The notes: generated by a model not told the origin, from the sequence alone. Shown: positions 43,701 to 52,252, counted from the stretch's first letter. The stretch: 64,000 bases of DNA from DASUCS01 sp041166745 (GCA_041166745.1 JBEEGH010000029.1:244846-308845); one strand, 5' to 3'. Made by a program: numbers and translations.

Positions 43701-44165
43701 GCGCGCCAGCACCAGGAGGTGGTTGCCCTCCGGATCGGCGGCCCCGTTCTGCGGCTTGCTCAACCCGAAGCTCAACTCCGCACCGAACACGGTCGGCAGC
43801 CCGACCGCGCGGGCGGCCTCGGCGAACCGCACGACGCCGTAGAAGCCGTCGTGGTCGGTGATGGCCAGCGCTTCCAGCCCGAGCCGGGCGGCTTCCTCGG
43901 CCAGCTCTTCAGGGTGGGATGCGCCATCGAGGAACGAGAAGTTCGAGTGGCAGTGCAGCTCGGCGTACGGCACCGAACCACGCCGGCGCTCGACCACCGG
44001 CACGAACGGCTGGCGTTTGCGGGACCACGCGGGGCTGTCGCCGCCGTTCGCGAAGGCGGGTACGTTCGACGGCCGGCCATCAGTGCTCCGCACGGGGTTC
44101 ACCACCCCGTCTGACAGACGACGCTCCAACTCCTTCCACGGCATCGCCGGGTTGTTGAAACCCAC
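40755..44165 (-). CDS. dnaE2: Error-prone DNA polymerase III alpha subunit DnaE2
   Basis: A 1136-residue C-family polymerase of the DnaE2/ImuC type, the catalytic part of the SOS translesion mutasome. The PHP domain starts at YAELHCHSNFSFLDGASHPE (about 68-87). The catalytic Asp residues are in PDIDIDIESDRREE, followed by the helix-hairpin-helix and C-terminal OB fold (VLVGGVVTHRQRPATAQGTI). A perfect 19-bp inverted repeat at 41509-41551 lies inside the frame and encodes an extra loop. The SOS box at 44178-44193 and a leaderless promoter precede GTG 44165. The partner genes imuA'-imuB lie 8 kb away under their own SOS box. Confidence 0.95.
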   Translation of the reverse strand: MGFNNPAMPWKELERRLSDGVVNPVRSTDGRPSNVPAFANGGDSPAWSRKRQPFVPVVERRRGSVPYAELHCHSNFSFLDGASHPEELAEEAARLGLEALAITDHDGFYGVVRFAEAARAVGLPTVFGAELSFGLSKPQNGAADPEGNHLLVLARDPSGYARLARMISAAQMRGKEKGKPVYNLSELAQAHGGHWMVLTGCRKGTVPSALLRDGPAVASRALADLVALFGAHNVGVELWDHNDPLDSARNDALVQIAARAGVECVATNNVHYAVPSRRPLATALAAVRARRSLDEIDGWLPAAAAAHLRAGFEQERRFRRYPGVVARAAELGVECAFDLHLVAPELPPYPCPEGLTEMQFLRRITEAGAQRRYGHRTEAEKEKAFAQIAHELDLIDALGFPGYFLIVWDIVEFCRRANIYCQGRGSAANSAVCYALGITNADAVSLGLLFERFLSPERDGPPDIDIDIESDRREEAIQYVYERYDRLHAAQVANVITYRAKSSIRDMAKALGYSTGQQDAWSKQVDAWGAVEATKKLADHEIPEAVLALAQQVEHFPRHLGIHSGGMVICDRPIVEVCPTEWGRMENRSVLQWDKDDCAAAGLVKFDMLGLGMLSALHYTIDLVREHHGVDVELATIPQDDEVYAMLCRADSVGTFQVESRAQMATLPRLKPKCFYDLVVEVALIRPGPIQGGSVHPYIRRRNGTEPVTYMHPLLEPVLEKTLGVPLFQEQLMQMAIMIAGFTPGEADQLRQAMASKRSKERMERIRQRLYDGMAERGVVGETADMMWDKLSAFANYGFPESHSVSFAYLVYASSWLKRYYPAAFCAGLLNAQPMGFYSPHSLVQDARRHGVEVRTPDVNASDWNATLESHSRGNRGRLPPPIASSSPWETWGHGGPEVRLGIGSVRGIGDDLAKAIAARRPYESMEDLERRVPALNLAHLEAMSTAGAFGCLSVRESDGKLRSLSRREALWGAGAVAQSGPDRLAGIVTGVDAPTLPGMSLREEAIADLWATGVSPDGHPTRFVRAHLDALGAVPASGLAAVEAGEKVLVGGVVTHRQRPATAQGTIFINLEDETGLINVICSKGCWVRHRRVARSCPALLIRGRLEKHEGVINVVAERIEPLPLDGTMKSRDFR
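41509..41551. repeat. Perfect 19-bp inverted repeat inside dnaE2
   Basis: The arms 41509-41527 and 41533-41551 are perfect complements with a 5-base centre (GTAAA on the + strand). Both ends are CTCGAG, and each arm contains GGCAATAGGGGGCG or its complement. It sits in frame between the motifs PDVNASDWNATLE and PEVRLGIGSVRG of DnaE2, where homologues run straight on as far as I recall. It adds about 25 residues with the surrounding sequence. Confidence 0.85.
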
Positions 44166-44171
44166 GACCCG

Positions 44172-44177
44172 AGACTA
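44172..44177 (-). promoter_or_regulatory. dnaE2: Leaderless -10 element (TAGTCT) of dnaE2
   Basis: On the minus strand TAGTCT directly follows the SOS box and ends 6 bases before GTG 44165. LexA on the box would cover this promoter. Confidence 0.6.
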
Positions 44178-44193
44178 TCGAACATCTGTTCGA
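44178..44193. promoter_or_regulatory. SOS (LexA) box upstream of dnaE2
   Basis: TCGAAC-ATCT-GTTCGA at 44178-44193 is a perfect match to the actinobacterial LexA box TCGAAC-N4-GTTCGA. It sits 12 bases before the dnaE2 start. This is direct sequence evidence for SOS control. Confidence 0.9.
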
Positions 44194-44213
44194 CCTGCCT
44201 CGAAGGATCGGCG

Positions 44214-46904
44214 TCAGAGGACGAGGGCCAGCGCTTCCTCGCCGGTCAACTGCAGCCCCTCCTCGCGAGCTCGCTTGGCCGCTTCCTCTCCGACGAGGGT
44301 CCGCCCGTGGGCGACCGACCGCACATAGGTCGCCCCGACGATCGGCGCCCTCCAGCCGCCCTCTTTGCCGAACGCACCCCGCGCCGCCGACAGCAGGCGA
44401 AGGCCGAGATCGGCGTCACCGCCGAAGACTTCCATCGCGCCGAGACCGACCAGATACGCAGTCGCGGTCAGGGGAATCTGGAACGGCCCGATGACCGCCC
44501 ACGCGTTGCGGGCGATCTCGCGGGCCTCTTCGAGGCGGCCGGCCGCGGCGAACACGATCGCGACAGGGAGCACCCACTCGACCTCGCTCGTCGGATCGCC
44601 CGCTCTCTTGATCGACATCGCCTCTGACGCCGCGGCGATCGCCGCGGCATCTTCGCCGGCGAACAAGCGGGCCTGCGCAAGTGACGCGAGTACCCCGCGA
44701 CGCGAGGAGGGGATCAGCTCCAACACCACCGCTCGCTCCAGGGCCGCCACCGCGCCTGCGGGATCGCGGGCCAGCCGGTAGCCCGCGAGCTGCGTCAGTG
44801 CATCCGCCGCAAGATCGAACATCGACAAGGCGATCGCGCGCTCTGCTGATTCCTCGAGAAGCTGCTCGCCTTCAGGAACGCTGCGCACGACCGACACGGC
44901 AATTGACCTTCCCAACAGCAACTCCGGCACCAGTTGTTCGTATCCGAATCGCTCGATCACCGCCTCGGCTTCCTCGAGCTGTTCGAGCGCGAGAGCGAAG
45001 TCGCCGGCCATCGTGGTGAATCCGCTGCGCATCAACAACGCTGTCGCGTAGCCGAGCGACGTTGGCGGTACCCATGGAGCATCTACCACCTCGGCGATGG
45101 ACGTTGCCGCCTCGCGGTGCAAACCGTTGGCGATCCATCCATGGCCGAGGCCCAGGAGGAGCGCGGAAGCCGCCTCCGGCGCCTCCGTAGCAATCGCCCA
45201 CTCGAACGCGGCACGGAGGTTGTCGTAGTCGGCGACGACTTCGGGGTCCCGGTACAAGCGCGTGGCCGTCATGGGACGGTGGAGGCACCGATCGGCGAAC
45301 CAGTCGCGATGGCGGTCGCGCACGGCGGTGGCTTCGTCGGCACCGACCACGCGCTCCTGCGCGTAATGCCGCATCGTCTCGAGCAACCGGAATCGCAGCT
45401 CGCCGATCGCGGCTTCCTCGGTCGTGACGAGGGAGCGGTCGACCAAGCGACCGAGAACGTCGAAGACGTCGCGCTCGTCGAGCGATTCGTCGCCACACAC
45501 ACCTTCCGCGGCGGCCAGCGTGAACCAACCGACGAAGACAGACAGCCGGCGGAACAGGACCTGCTCCTGTTCGGTCAACAAATCGTGACTCCAGTCAAGT
45601 GCCGCCCTCAACGTCTGATGGCGCGGCAAGGACGACCGGCCACCTCCCGTGAGGAGCCGAAACCGATCGTCGAGTCGATCAGCGATCTGCGTGACCGACA
45701 GGTGGCGGACACGGGCCGCGGCCAGCTCGATTGCCAGCGGCATGCCGTCGAGCCGGCGGCAGATCTGTGCGACGGCCGGCGCATTCGTCACATCGATCGT
45801 GAAGCCCGGATGTACGGCGACCGCCCGATCGGCGAACAGCTGCCCAGCTTCCGAGGCGGCGACGGCGTTCACTCCCGCGTCGTCCTTCGCAATTGCAAGC
45901 GACGGAATGCGAACGACCTGCTCCCCCGACACCGCGAGTGGCTCCCGGCTGGTGCACAACAACGTGATGCCGGCAAGGTTCGACAGCAGGCGGTCGCACA
46001 GGGCCGCGCTCGCATCGAGCAGGTGCTCACAGTTGTCGAGCACCAGCAGTGTCGTCTTCGTTGCCAAGAACCGGAGCACTGCTTCTTCGTCGGTCGCGAC
46101 CCCTACCCCTCGCAACCCGACGGCGTCCGCGATGCGGGGCACGATGGCGTCCGCTTCGGTCACGGCCGCGAGCTCGACGAGGAACACCCCTCCGGTGTAC
46201 GCGTCCATGACGTCAGCGGCCGCGTGCAGTGCGAGTCGCGTCTTGCCACTGCCTCCGACGCCCGTGACGGTCACGAGCCGACCGCCCGCGAGGGCGCCGA
46301 CGAGCGACATGAGCTCGCGTTCCCGACCGATGAACCGCGTACGCGGGACGGGCAAGTTGTGACGGTGCACGTCGAGGGCTCGCAACGGCGGAAAGTTGTC
46401 GCCAAGCTCCGGATGCACGACCTGGAACAGCTGCTGCGGTTCGCCGAGATCGCGAAGGCGATGGGATCCGAGGTCACGAAGGGTCACGCCGGCGACGCGG
46501 TCGGCAATCGACGCGGTCGTCGCGCTGCACACGATCTGGCCGCCGTGCGCCGCGCCCATGATGCGCGCGCAACGGTTCAGCGGCGTCCCGAAGTAGTCGT
46601 TGCCCACGGGCTCGGCTTGGCCCGTGTGGATGCCCATACGGGCACGGAGCTCGCCAGCTGCGAGCGCGCGTTGCGCCTCGACCGCCGCTTCGATCGCCTG
46701 CGGCACCGATGTGAACGCGGCGCACATGCCGTCGCCGGTGTGCTTGAAGACGTGTCCGCCTCTGGACACCACAGCGGACTCGATGGCGTCGTCATGGCGG
46801 ACGAGCGCGGCCCGCATCCCGTCGGGATCGGACTCCCACCGGCGCGTGCTGCCCTCGATGTCCGTGAACAGGAAAGTGACGGTGCCCGCCGGCAGGTTGC
46901 TCAT
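44214..46904 (-). CDS. Adenylate/guanylate cyclase-ATPase (LuxR-like) signalling protein
   Basis: An 896-residue protein that starts with a class III nucleotide cyclase domain (residues 1-165). FLFTDIEGSTRRW holds the metal Asp, HTGDGMCAAF the second Asp, and DYFGTPLNRCARIM the transition-state region. An AAA-type ATPase (NB-ARC-like) domain follows, with GVGGSGKTRLAL (Walker A) near 220 and LLVLDNCEHLL (Walker B) near 290, then a helical repeat region to the end. No C-terminal HTH is seen, unlike LuxR-type relatives. The gene is long and undivided; an equally long antisense frame is a shadow. It ends 48 bases before dnaE2. Confidence 0.85.
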   Translation of the reverse strand: MSNLPAGTVTFLFTDIEGSTRRWESDPDGMRAALVRHDDAIESAVVSRGGHVFKHTGDGMCAAFTSVPQAIEAAVEAQRALAAGELRARMGIHTGQAEPVGNDYFGTPLNRCARIMGAAHGGQIVCSATTASIADRVAGVTLRDLGSHRLRDLGEPQQLFQVVHPELGDNFPPLRALDVHRHNLPVPRTRFIGRERELMSLVGALAGGRLVTVTGVGGSGKTRLALHAAADVMDAYTGGVFLVELAAVTEADAIVPRIADAVGLRGVGVATDEEAVLRFLATKTTLLVLDNCEHLLDASAALCDRLLSNLAGITLLCTSREPLAVSGEQVVRIPSLAIAKDDAGVNAVAASEAGQLFADRAVAVHPGFTIDVTNAPAVAQICRRLDGMPLAIELAAARVRHLSVTQIADRLDDRFRLLTGGGRSSLPRHQTLRAALDWSHDLLTEQEQVLFRRLSVFVGWFTLAAAEGVCGDESLDERDVFDVLGRLVDRSLVTTEEAAIGELRFRLLETMRHYAQERVVGADEATAVRDRHRDWFADRCLHRPMTATRLYRDPEVVADYDNLRAAFEWAIATEAPEAASALLLGLGHGWIANGLHREAATSIAEVVDAPWVPPTSLGYATALLMRSGFTTMAGDFALALEQLEEAEAVIERFGYEQLVPELLLGRSIAVSVVRSVPEGEQLLEESAERAIALSMFDLAADALTQLAGYRLARDPAGAVAALERAVVLELIPSSRRGVLASLAQARLFAGEDAAAIAAASEAMSIKRAGDPTSEVEWVLPVAIVFAAAGRLEEAREIARNAWAVIGPFQIPLTATAYLVGLGAMEVFGGDADLGLRLLSAARGAFGKEGGWRAPIVGATYVRSVAHGRTLVGEEAAKRAREEGLQLTGEEALALVL

Positions 46905-46936
46905 GTTCCAAGATGTCCCGGGTCAGAGGCTACGCG

Positions 46937-46942
46937 TAGGCT
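46937..46942 (+). promoter_or_regulatory. Leaderless -10 element (TAGGCT)
   Basis: TAGGCT ends 7 bases before ATG 46950 of the amidohydrolase. The ATG is chosen from this spacing. Confidence 0.5.
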
Positions 46943-46949
46943 CGCGCCC

Positions 46950-48170
46950 ATGCCGTACATCGAGGGGCGGGTCGTCCACGACGCCGACGCGCACATCATG
47001 GAGACGCCGAATTGGTTGCGGGATCACGCCGACCCGGAGGTCCGCGATCGCATCGAGCCACTCCAGCTCTCGGGCGGCAACGAGCTCAAGCAGACCGGCG
47101 ACCCCGAGGAGCAGCTCCGTGATCTGGATGCCGCCTTCGACAAGCTGAAGGCCAAGCACGCATCCGAGAAGTACCGCGCCGACGAAGCCGCGGAGATCAT
47201 GCAGCGCAAGAACTTCGCGGCGACCGGATCGTTCATCGCCGAGGATCGTCCGCGTGCGCTCGACCTGATCGGCGTCGCCAGCCAGCTCGTGTTCAACACG
47301 TTCCACAACCGCCGCCTCCGCAACTGGGAGCACGGCAAAGACCTCGACCTCGCGTACGGCGTGGCGCGCGCCCACAACCGCGGAATGGTCGAGTTCTGCT
47401 CCGTCGACTCGCGCCTGCTGCCGACCTTGTACGTACCGCTGGCCGACTTCGATCGCGCCGCAGCGATCGCCGACGAAGCATTGGCGATGGGCGCGGCCGC
47501 GCTCTTGGTTGCGTCCGGTTGCCCGAAGCACCACTCCCCGAGTCACATCGGTCTCGACCCGGTGTGGGCGCGGGCACAAGAGGCCGGGATTCCGATCGTG
47601 TTCCACGTCGGCGGCACAGGCGATCTGCTCGACGCCGCGTACTTCCAGAACGGCCTGCCCATCCCACCCGACTTCCATGGCGGCGAGGAGAACTTCCGGT
47701 CGGTCGACTACATGGGCATTCCGCATCCTCCGATGCAAACGCTCGCCACGCTGATCTTCGACGGTGTGCTCGAGCGCTTTCCCGAGCTTCGCATCGGCGT
47801 GATCGAGCAGGGCGCGATCTGGATGCCGTCGTGGATGCGGCAGCTCGAGTCGGCCTTCGACGCGTTCAATCGGCACGAGGAGCGACTGCAGAAGCTGTCG
47901 CTGAAGCCGAGCGACTACGTCCGCCGGCAGGTGCGGGCCACGCCCTATCCGACGGAGGACGTCGGTTGGATCATCGAACAGGCCGGCGAGGACGTGTGCA
48001 TGTTCTCCTCCGACTACCCGCACGTCGAAGGCGGCCGCAAGCCGCTCGAGCGCTTCGAATCCTCACTGGGTGACGCGGCGGACGACGTGCGCGAGAAGTT
48101 CTACCGGACCAACTTCGAAGATCTCATGGGGCGGGCGCTGGACCGCATCCGCCCGACAGTGCCTGCATGA
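46950..48170 (+). CDS. Amidohydrolase family protein (ACMSD-like)
   Basis: A 406-residue TIM-barrel amidohydrolase of the amidohydrolase 2 (COG2159) type, as in ACMSD and related decarboxylases. DADAHIMETP gives the metal-binding HxE-like element near residues 10-18, GIPIVFHVGG the His of strand 5, and MFSSDYPHVEGG the metal Asp near the C-terminus (about 355). Decarboxylase or hydrolase of an aromatic/steroid acid is possible; the substrate is unknown. The start is fixed by TAGGCT and by motif position. It overlaps the convergent MoaD-like gene by 47 bases. Confidence 0.85.
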   Translation: MPYIEGRVVHDADAHIMETPNWLRDHADPEVRDRIEPLQLSGGNELKQTGDPEEQLRDLDAAFDKLKAKHASEKYRADEAAEIMQRKNFAATGSFIAEDRPRALDLIGVASQLVFNTFHNRRLRNWEHGKDLDLAYGVARAHNRGMVEFCSVDSRLLPTLYVPLADFDRAAAIADEALAMGAAALLVASGCPKHHSPSHIGLDPVWARAQEAGIPIVFHVGGTGDLLDAAYFQNGLPIPPDFHGGEENFRSVDYMGIPHPPMQTLATLIFDGVLERFPELRIGVIEQGAIWMPSWMRQLESAFDAFNRHEERLQKLSLKPSDYVRRQVRATPYPTEDVGWIIEQAGEDVCMFSSDYPHVEGGRKPLERFESSLGDAADDVREKFYRTNFEDLMGRALDRIRPTVPA

Positions 48171-48405
48171 TCGTGACCTCGTCGGCGTCGGTGACCGGCG
48201 TCGCCAGGTCGCGCACGGCGTCCTGATTCACGAAGATCTTCATGTGCTGGCGCAGCCGGCCTTGTTCGTCCACGACGCGAAACCGGATTCCACGAAACTG
48301 CGTGTCGAGGTCGGCCAGCACGTCGGCGACGGTCGCACCGCTGCTCTCGACCCACTTCTCCTGATTCGTGTACGAGCGCAGCGGTGTGGGGATTCGGACC
48401 TTCAA
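48124..48405 (-). CDS. MoaD/ThiS family ubiquitin-like protein
   Basis: A 93-residue beta-grasp protein: VRIPTPLRSYTN, ATVADVLADLDTQF, then QHMKIFVNQDAVRDL and the end DEVTIMQALSGG. In sulfur carriers the Gly-Gly is the C-terminus, here seven residues (CGPAPAP) follow, so it would need trimming or it does not act as a carrier. TTG 48405 overlaps the stop of the propeller gene (TTGA). The neighbour is a BNR/sialidase-like propeller, a pairing I know from other actinobacteria; role unknown. Confidence 0.75.
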   Translation of the reverse strand: MKVRIPTPLRSYTNQEKWVESSGATVADVLADLDTQFRGIRFRVVDEQGRLRQHMKIFVNQDAVRDLATPVTDADEVTIMQALSGGCGPAPAP

Positions 48406-49517
48406 CCCGCTGTCGCCCCGACCTCGAGGGAGTAGATCTCGGGAAGGTGCTGGACGATCGGTGTCCACGACTCGCCCTCGTCCGCGCTGCCCCATACTTC
48501 GCCGCTCGTCGTGCCGAAGTACACGCCGACCGGATCACCGCCGTCGACGGTCATTGCCTGACGCTTCACCGTGAGCCAGCCGCGCTCGGGGAGCCCGTTG
48601 TCGAGGCGCGTCCAGGTCTCGCCCGCGTCGCGGGTGACGTAGGCCGCCGGACGACCATCGGGGCTGGTGCGCGGCCACACGTCGGTGCCGTCCATCGGAA
48701 ACACCCACGCGGTGTCGGGATCGCGCGGGTGGAGCTCGATCGGAAAGCCGATGTCGCCTACATCACGCGGCATGTTGTCGCCGATGCGAACCCAGCGCGC
48801 CTCCGACCGATCCATGCGATAGATGCCGCAGTGGTTCTGTTGGTAGAGGCGATCAGGTTGCAGCGGGTGCAACCGCACGCAATGCGGGTCGTGGCCGAAG
48901 TCGGGCTCGATCTCGGGAAGGAACGCCGTGACCGATCCGGCGTTGAGCGGCTTCCAGTCGTTCCCACCGTCGGTGCTCTCGAACACGCCGCCCGCCGACA
49001 ACCCGATGTACAGGTGGTTGGCATCGCGGGGGTCGACGATCACCGAATGGAGCATCGAGCCGTCGGGCGTGTTCTCCTCTGGCCACTCGCACCACGTCTC
49101 CCACATCGGGTGGTCGTTCCATCCATCGAACGGCGCCCACGTGTCGCCACCGTCTTCGGTACGGAACAGGCCCTGTGGCGAACCGCCCGCGTACCAGACG
49201 CCGGGCTCGTCGACGTGCCCCGGCGTCAGCCAGAAGACAAGCCGGACGCTGCGCTCCAGCCGGTCGCCCGCAGCAAACGCCGGGGGCTTCGACGCCTCGG
49301 TCCAGGTGCGGCCCTCGTCGGTGGATCGGAAAACCGTCGGACCGAGATGACCGGTGCTCGCTCCGGCCAGGATCGTGCGGCGATCGCGTGGATCGAGCAC
49401 GACGTGGCTGATGATGTGGCCGAGAAACGACGGGCCTTCGACGGTCCATCTCTCGCGAGCGTCGTCGGACGTGAGCGACCAGAAGCCCTTGCGGGTGCCG
49501 ATCAACAGCGTCGTCAC
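48402..49517 (-). CDS. BNR/WD40-like beta-propeller (exo-alpha-sialidase-like) protein
   Basis: A 371-residue beta-propeller, annotated in relatives as WD40/YVTN/BNR repeat or sialidase-like protein. Repeats of the FRSTDEGRTWT type recur: FRSTDEGRTWTEA, FRTEDGGDTWAPF, FESTDGGNDWKPL, VTRDAGETWTRL and GSADEGESWTPI (Asp boxes). There is no signal peptide and the sialidase Arg triad is not evident, so glycosidase function is unproved. GTG 49517 follows GAGGAGG and overlaps the upstream LLM stop (GTGA). It overlaps the MoaD-like gene by 4 bases. Confidence 0.85.
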   Translation of the reverse strand: MTTLLIGTRKGFWSLTSDDARERWTVEGPSFLGHIISHVVLDPRDRRTILAGASTGHLGPTVFRSTDEGRTWTEASKPPAFAAGDRLERSVRLVFWLTPGHVDEPGVWYAGGSPQGLFRTEDGGDTWAPFDGWNDHPMWETWCEWPEENTPDGSMLHSVIVDPRDANHLYIGLSAGGVFESTDGGNDWKPLNAGSVTAFLPEIEPDFGHDPHCVRLHPLQPDRLYQQNHCGIYRMDRSEARWVRIGDNMPRDVGDIGFPIELHPRDPDTAWVFPMDGTDVWPRTSPDGRPAAYVTRDAGETWTRLDNGLPERGWLTVKRQAMTVDGGDPVGVYFGTTSGEVWGSADEGESWTPIVQHLPEIYSLEVGATAG

Positions 49518-50671
49518 AGTTGCCTCCTCGGGGTGGCGTATGGCTCGGTGTCGAGCTCTTCCAGTTCGAGGTCGCCGGCCAGCACGGCCTGCTTCCACTG
49601 CTGATGAGACGGTTCGCGGCCATGAAACTCGTCCATGACCTCTTTGGCAAAGAGTTCGAGAGACGAGCAGATGTCGTCGTGGGTGTTCTTGCCGGCCTGG
49701 TTGAGGAGGATCACTTGGTCGACGTTCGACTCCTCGAAGCGACGCAGCCGCTCGCGGATCGTGTCCGGTGAGCCGATGAGCCCACCGATCCTCGCCTTCT
49801 GTCCCGCGGGTGTGTCGCGGTAGGCGAGGTACTCCTCCCAGAGCTTGATCTCGCCGGGGACTCCCGGCGCGTGGGTGGCGTAGTACCCGAGCGCGAACTG
49901 GAAGAACGACGATCCCTCGGCCCGCGCCATTGCCTCCTCGTCGGTGGGCGCGCACATGAACTGCGACACGACCGCGATGTTGGGGTTCGTCTCGTAGTCG
50001 CACAGCGTCTCGAGCTCTCGCGTGTACGCGTTGTAGTACGCGTGCACCCAGGCCTTTGCGGCCTCGGCGGACACGAATTGGAAGCCCAGCGCCCCCATTC
50101 CCCTTCGGCCCGCCATGCGGATCGTCTCCAGCTGCGAGCACGCGACCCACAGCGGCGGATGCGGCTTCTGACGCGGCTTGGGAATCACGTTGCGCAACGG
50201 GAAGTCGAAGTGTTCACCGTGGTACTCCCACGCGTCGTTCCAGAACATCGGCAAGCACGCGCGCACCGCGTCTTCCCACACGGCGCGCTTGTCGCGGAAC
50301 CGAACGTCGAACGGATGAAGCTCCGTGGTGGTGGCCGACTCACCGAGGCCGAGCTCGACGCGTCCACGCGACAGCAAGTCGAGCGTGGAGACGCGTTCCG
50401 CGACGCGTGCCGGATGGTTGGTGGTGAGCTGCACGATTCCGTGACCGAGGCGGATGTTCGTCGTACGCTGGCTCGCCGCTCCGAGAAAGACCTCCGGAGC
50501 GGAACTGTGCGAGTACTCCTCGAGGAAGTGGTGCTCGACTTCCCACGCGTAGTCGTAGCCAAGGCGGTCGGCCAACTCGATCTGATCGAGGCTGTTCTGG
50601 AGGAGTTCGTACTCGGAGTCTTCGTTCCACGGCCTCGGCAACTGATGCTCGTAGAAGATCCCAAACTTCAT
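49514..50671 (-). CDS. LLM class flavin-dependent oxidoreductase
   Basis: A 385-residue luciferase-like monooxygenase, longer than the F420-type ones in this window. MKFGIFYEHQLPRPW opens the barrel, WEVEHHFLEEYSH holds the conserved flavin-site residues, and LGHGIVQLTTNHP and GRVELGLGESA follow. PHPPLWVACS and IGSPDTIRERLRRFE are late family blocks. Relatives include alkanal-type monooxygenases. Its stop overlaps the propeller gene (GTGA), and it starts with a leaderless promoter, so it leads a three-gene operon. Confidence 0.85.
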   Translation of the reverse strand: MKFGIFYEHQLPRPWNEDSEYELLQNSLDQIELADRLGYDYAWEVEHHFLEEYSHSSAPEVFLGAASQRTTNIRLGHGIVQLTTNHPARVAERVSTLDLLSRGRVELGLGESATTTELHPFDVRFRDKRAVWEDAVRACLPMFWNDAWEYHGEHFDFPLRNVIPKPRQKPHPPLWVACSQLETIRMAGRRGMGALGFQFVSAEAAKAWVHAYYNAYTRELETLCDYETNPNIAVVSQFMCAPTDEEAMARAEGSSFFQFALGYYATHAPGVPGEIKLWEEYLAYRDTPAGQKARIGGLIGSPDTIRERLRRFEESNVDQVILLNQAGKNTHDDICSSLELFAKEVMDEFHGREPSHQQWKQAVLAGDLELEELDTEPYATPRRQL

Positions 50672-50678
50672 GGCGACG

Positions 50679-50684
50679 ACAGTA
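50679..50684 (-). promoter_or_regulatory. Leaderless -10 element (TACTGT) of the LLM/propeller/MoaD operon
   Basis: On the minus strand TACTGT ends 7 bases before ATG 50671. Confidence 0.5.
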
Positions 50685-50689
50685 CGCGT

Positions 50690-52252
50690 TCAGTCGTAGA
50701 CCGCGGCGAGGTGCCAGCGGCCGCCTTCGAGGGTGATGAGACGGGCGACGCCATCGTCGGTGACGACTTGGAATCGGGCGTGGCGACGATGACCAGCGTC
50801 GTCCCACCAACGCTCGTCGACCGGCCACGGACCCGACCAGGCCACGATCGAACGCGACGGGCGATTGCCCACCCTGAGACGTGCGGGCACGCTCGACACC
50901 TCTCCCCGACCGGTCACGCGCACGATCGCTCCAGTGGCGTCGACGACTTCGGCCGCGACGTCCACACGAGGGATCGTCGCCGGTGACGGTGCCGGCAGCG
51001 AGCCGGGCCACGGCTCGGTGCGCCACTGCGGCTGCGCTGATGGCCGTTCGCCCGTGAGATCGACCACACCTGCGGGCACGAGCCTCACCTGCTCACCGGG
51101 ACCGCGCCCGCCACACCACTCGGGCACGGTGACCGAGTCGGGGCCGAGCAGACCCTCGACGCGCGCCAGCGCACGCACGACGCGTTCGTCGGCCCCACCT
51201 CCCCCACCCCAGAATCCGAGTTGACGGCCGGAAGCGGTGGCCAACTCGTCAGGGACGAGCCGCAACAACGAGATGCCCGCCGACGGTCGATGCGCGGCCG
51301 TGCCGTTGAGCCAACCATCGAGCTGCCACCGCACCCGATCGGCGATCATTCCCGCGCTCGTTCCTGCAATGTCGAGTCGCCACAATCGCTCGAAGCATTC
51401 GTTGTGCTCGGTCTCGGCCACGATGAGCAAACGCGTGCACACGTGACCGCGCGCCGACAGCCGTGCATGGAGCTCTTCAGCGAGCGCGCGACCAACGAAC
51501 GCAGCCGTGTCGACGCGTTCTGCGGGAGGATCGAGCTCGGCTTGCACGGCCAACTCGGGAGGGGGTGGACGTGTCGCGGGTGGACGTTCGTCGAGCCCTG
51601 CGGCCAACCGATGGGCCGTTGCTCCATCGCTTCCGAAGCGTGCGAGCACGTCGCGAGCAGGCAGCGCCGCGAAATCGCTGAGCGTGCGCAACCCAAGACG
51701 GTTGAGCACGTCGACCAGCTCAGGACGGTCGAGCGTCGACAGCGGCCAGGGCCCGAGGAACACTGGGCTCCTGCCGGACGGAACGATCACGGTTGCGTGT
51801 CGATCAGCGGCCAGCGACGCCGCGAACGGACCATCGGCCACACCGACGTGGACGACACCGCGATCACCGAGCGCCGCTGACGCGAGCGCGTGTGCGCGCG
51901 CCGCCAGCTGATCGTCGCCTCCGAAGTAGCGAGCCGGACCGCGCGTCGGGAAAGCGCATCGTCCCGGCTCACTCACTTCGATGCGAGGCGTGAGCACATC
52001 GAGGGTCGCGACCACCGGCTCGAACGAGCGGGCATCGCGTGCCGGATCGTGCTCGAGCACGGCCAGCTCGGGGCAACGACCTTGCGCCTCACGGCGGCGC
52101 ATGTTCTGCGCAACGCCCTCGGCTCGAGCGGCGGGCGAGCTCGCCACCACCCGATTGGCGAAAAACACTGCCGCCGGCTCGTGTAACGGCAACCCCGCGG
52201 CGATCACCGGCCAATCCGGACAGCGAACGACAAGCGTTCGAACCGCGGTCAT
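50690..52252 (-). CDS. imuB: ImuB, Y-family polymerase-like mutasome subunit
   Basis: A 520-residue protein with a Y-family polymerase fold, the scaffold subunit of the DnaE2 mutasome. The Y-family catalytic carboxylates are missing (VVRCPDWPVIAAG in place of the usual FDID block), as expected of inactive ImuB. The thumb/finger region AYxx-type LVDVLNRLGLRTLSDFAALP (about 185-204) and the little finger are present. The C-terminal region would bind the beta clamp and ImuA'. The start codon overlaps the imuA' stop (ATGA). SOS control comes from the upstream box. Confidence 0.9.
   Translation of the reverse strand: MTAVRTLVVRCPDWPVIAAGLPLHEPAAVFFANRVVASSPAARAEGVAQNMRRREAQGRCPELAVLEHDPARDARSFEPVVATLDVLTPRIEVSEPGRCAFPTRGPARYFGGDDQLAARAHALASAALGDRGVVHVGVADGPFAASLAADRHATVIVPSGRSPVFLGPWPLSTLDRPELVDVLNRLGLRTLSDFAALPARDVLARFGSDGATAHRLAAGLDERPPATRPPPPELAVQAELDPPAERVDTAAFVGRALAEELHARLSARGHVCTRLLIVAETEHNECFERLWRLDIAGTSAGMIADRVRWQLDGWLNGTAAHRPSAGISLLRLVPDELATASGRQLGFWGGGGGADERVVRALARVEGLLGPDSVTVPEWCGGRGPGEQVRLVPAGVVDLTGERPSAQPQWRTEPWPGSLPAPSPATIPRVDVAAEVVDATGAIVRVTGRGEVSSVPARLRVGNRPSRSIVAWSGPWPVDERWWDDAGHRRHARFQVVTDDGVARLITLEGGRWHLAAVYD

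Noticed and set aside
44934..46949. Long open frame on the + strand, continuous with the amidohydrolase gene
   Set aside because: It is antisense to the cyclase-ATPase gene, whose domains are clear on the minus strand. High GC keeps the opposite frame open. The leaderless promoter at 46937-46942 marks the real start at 46950.
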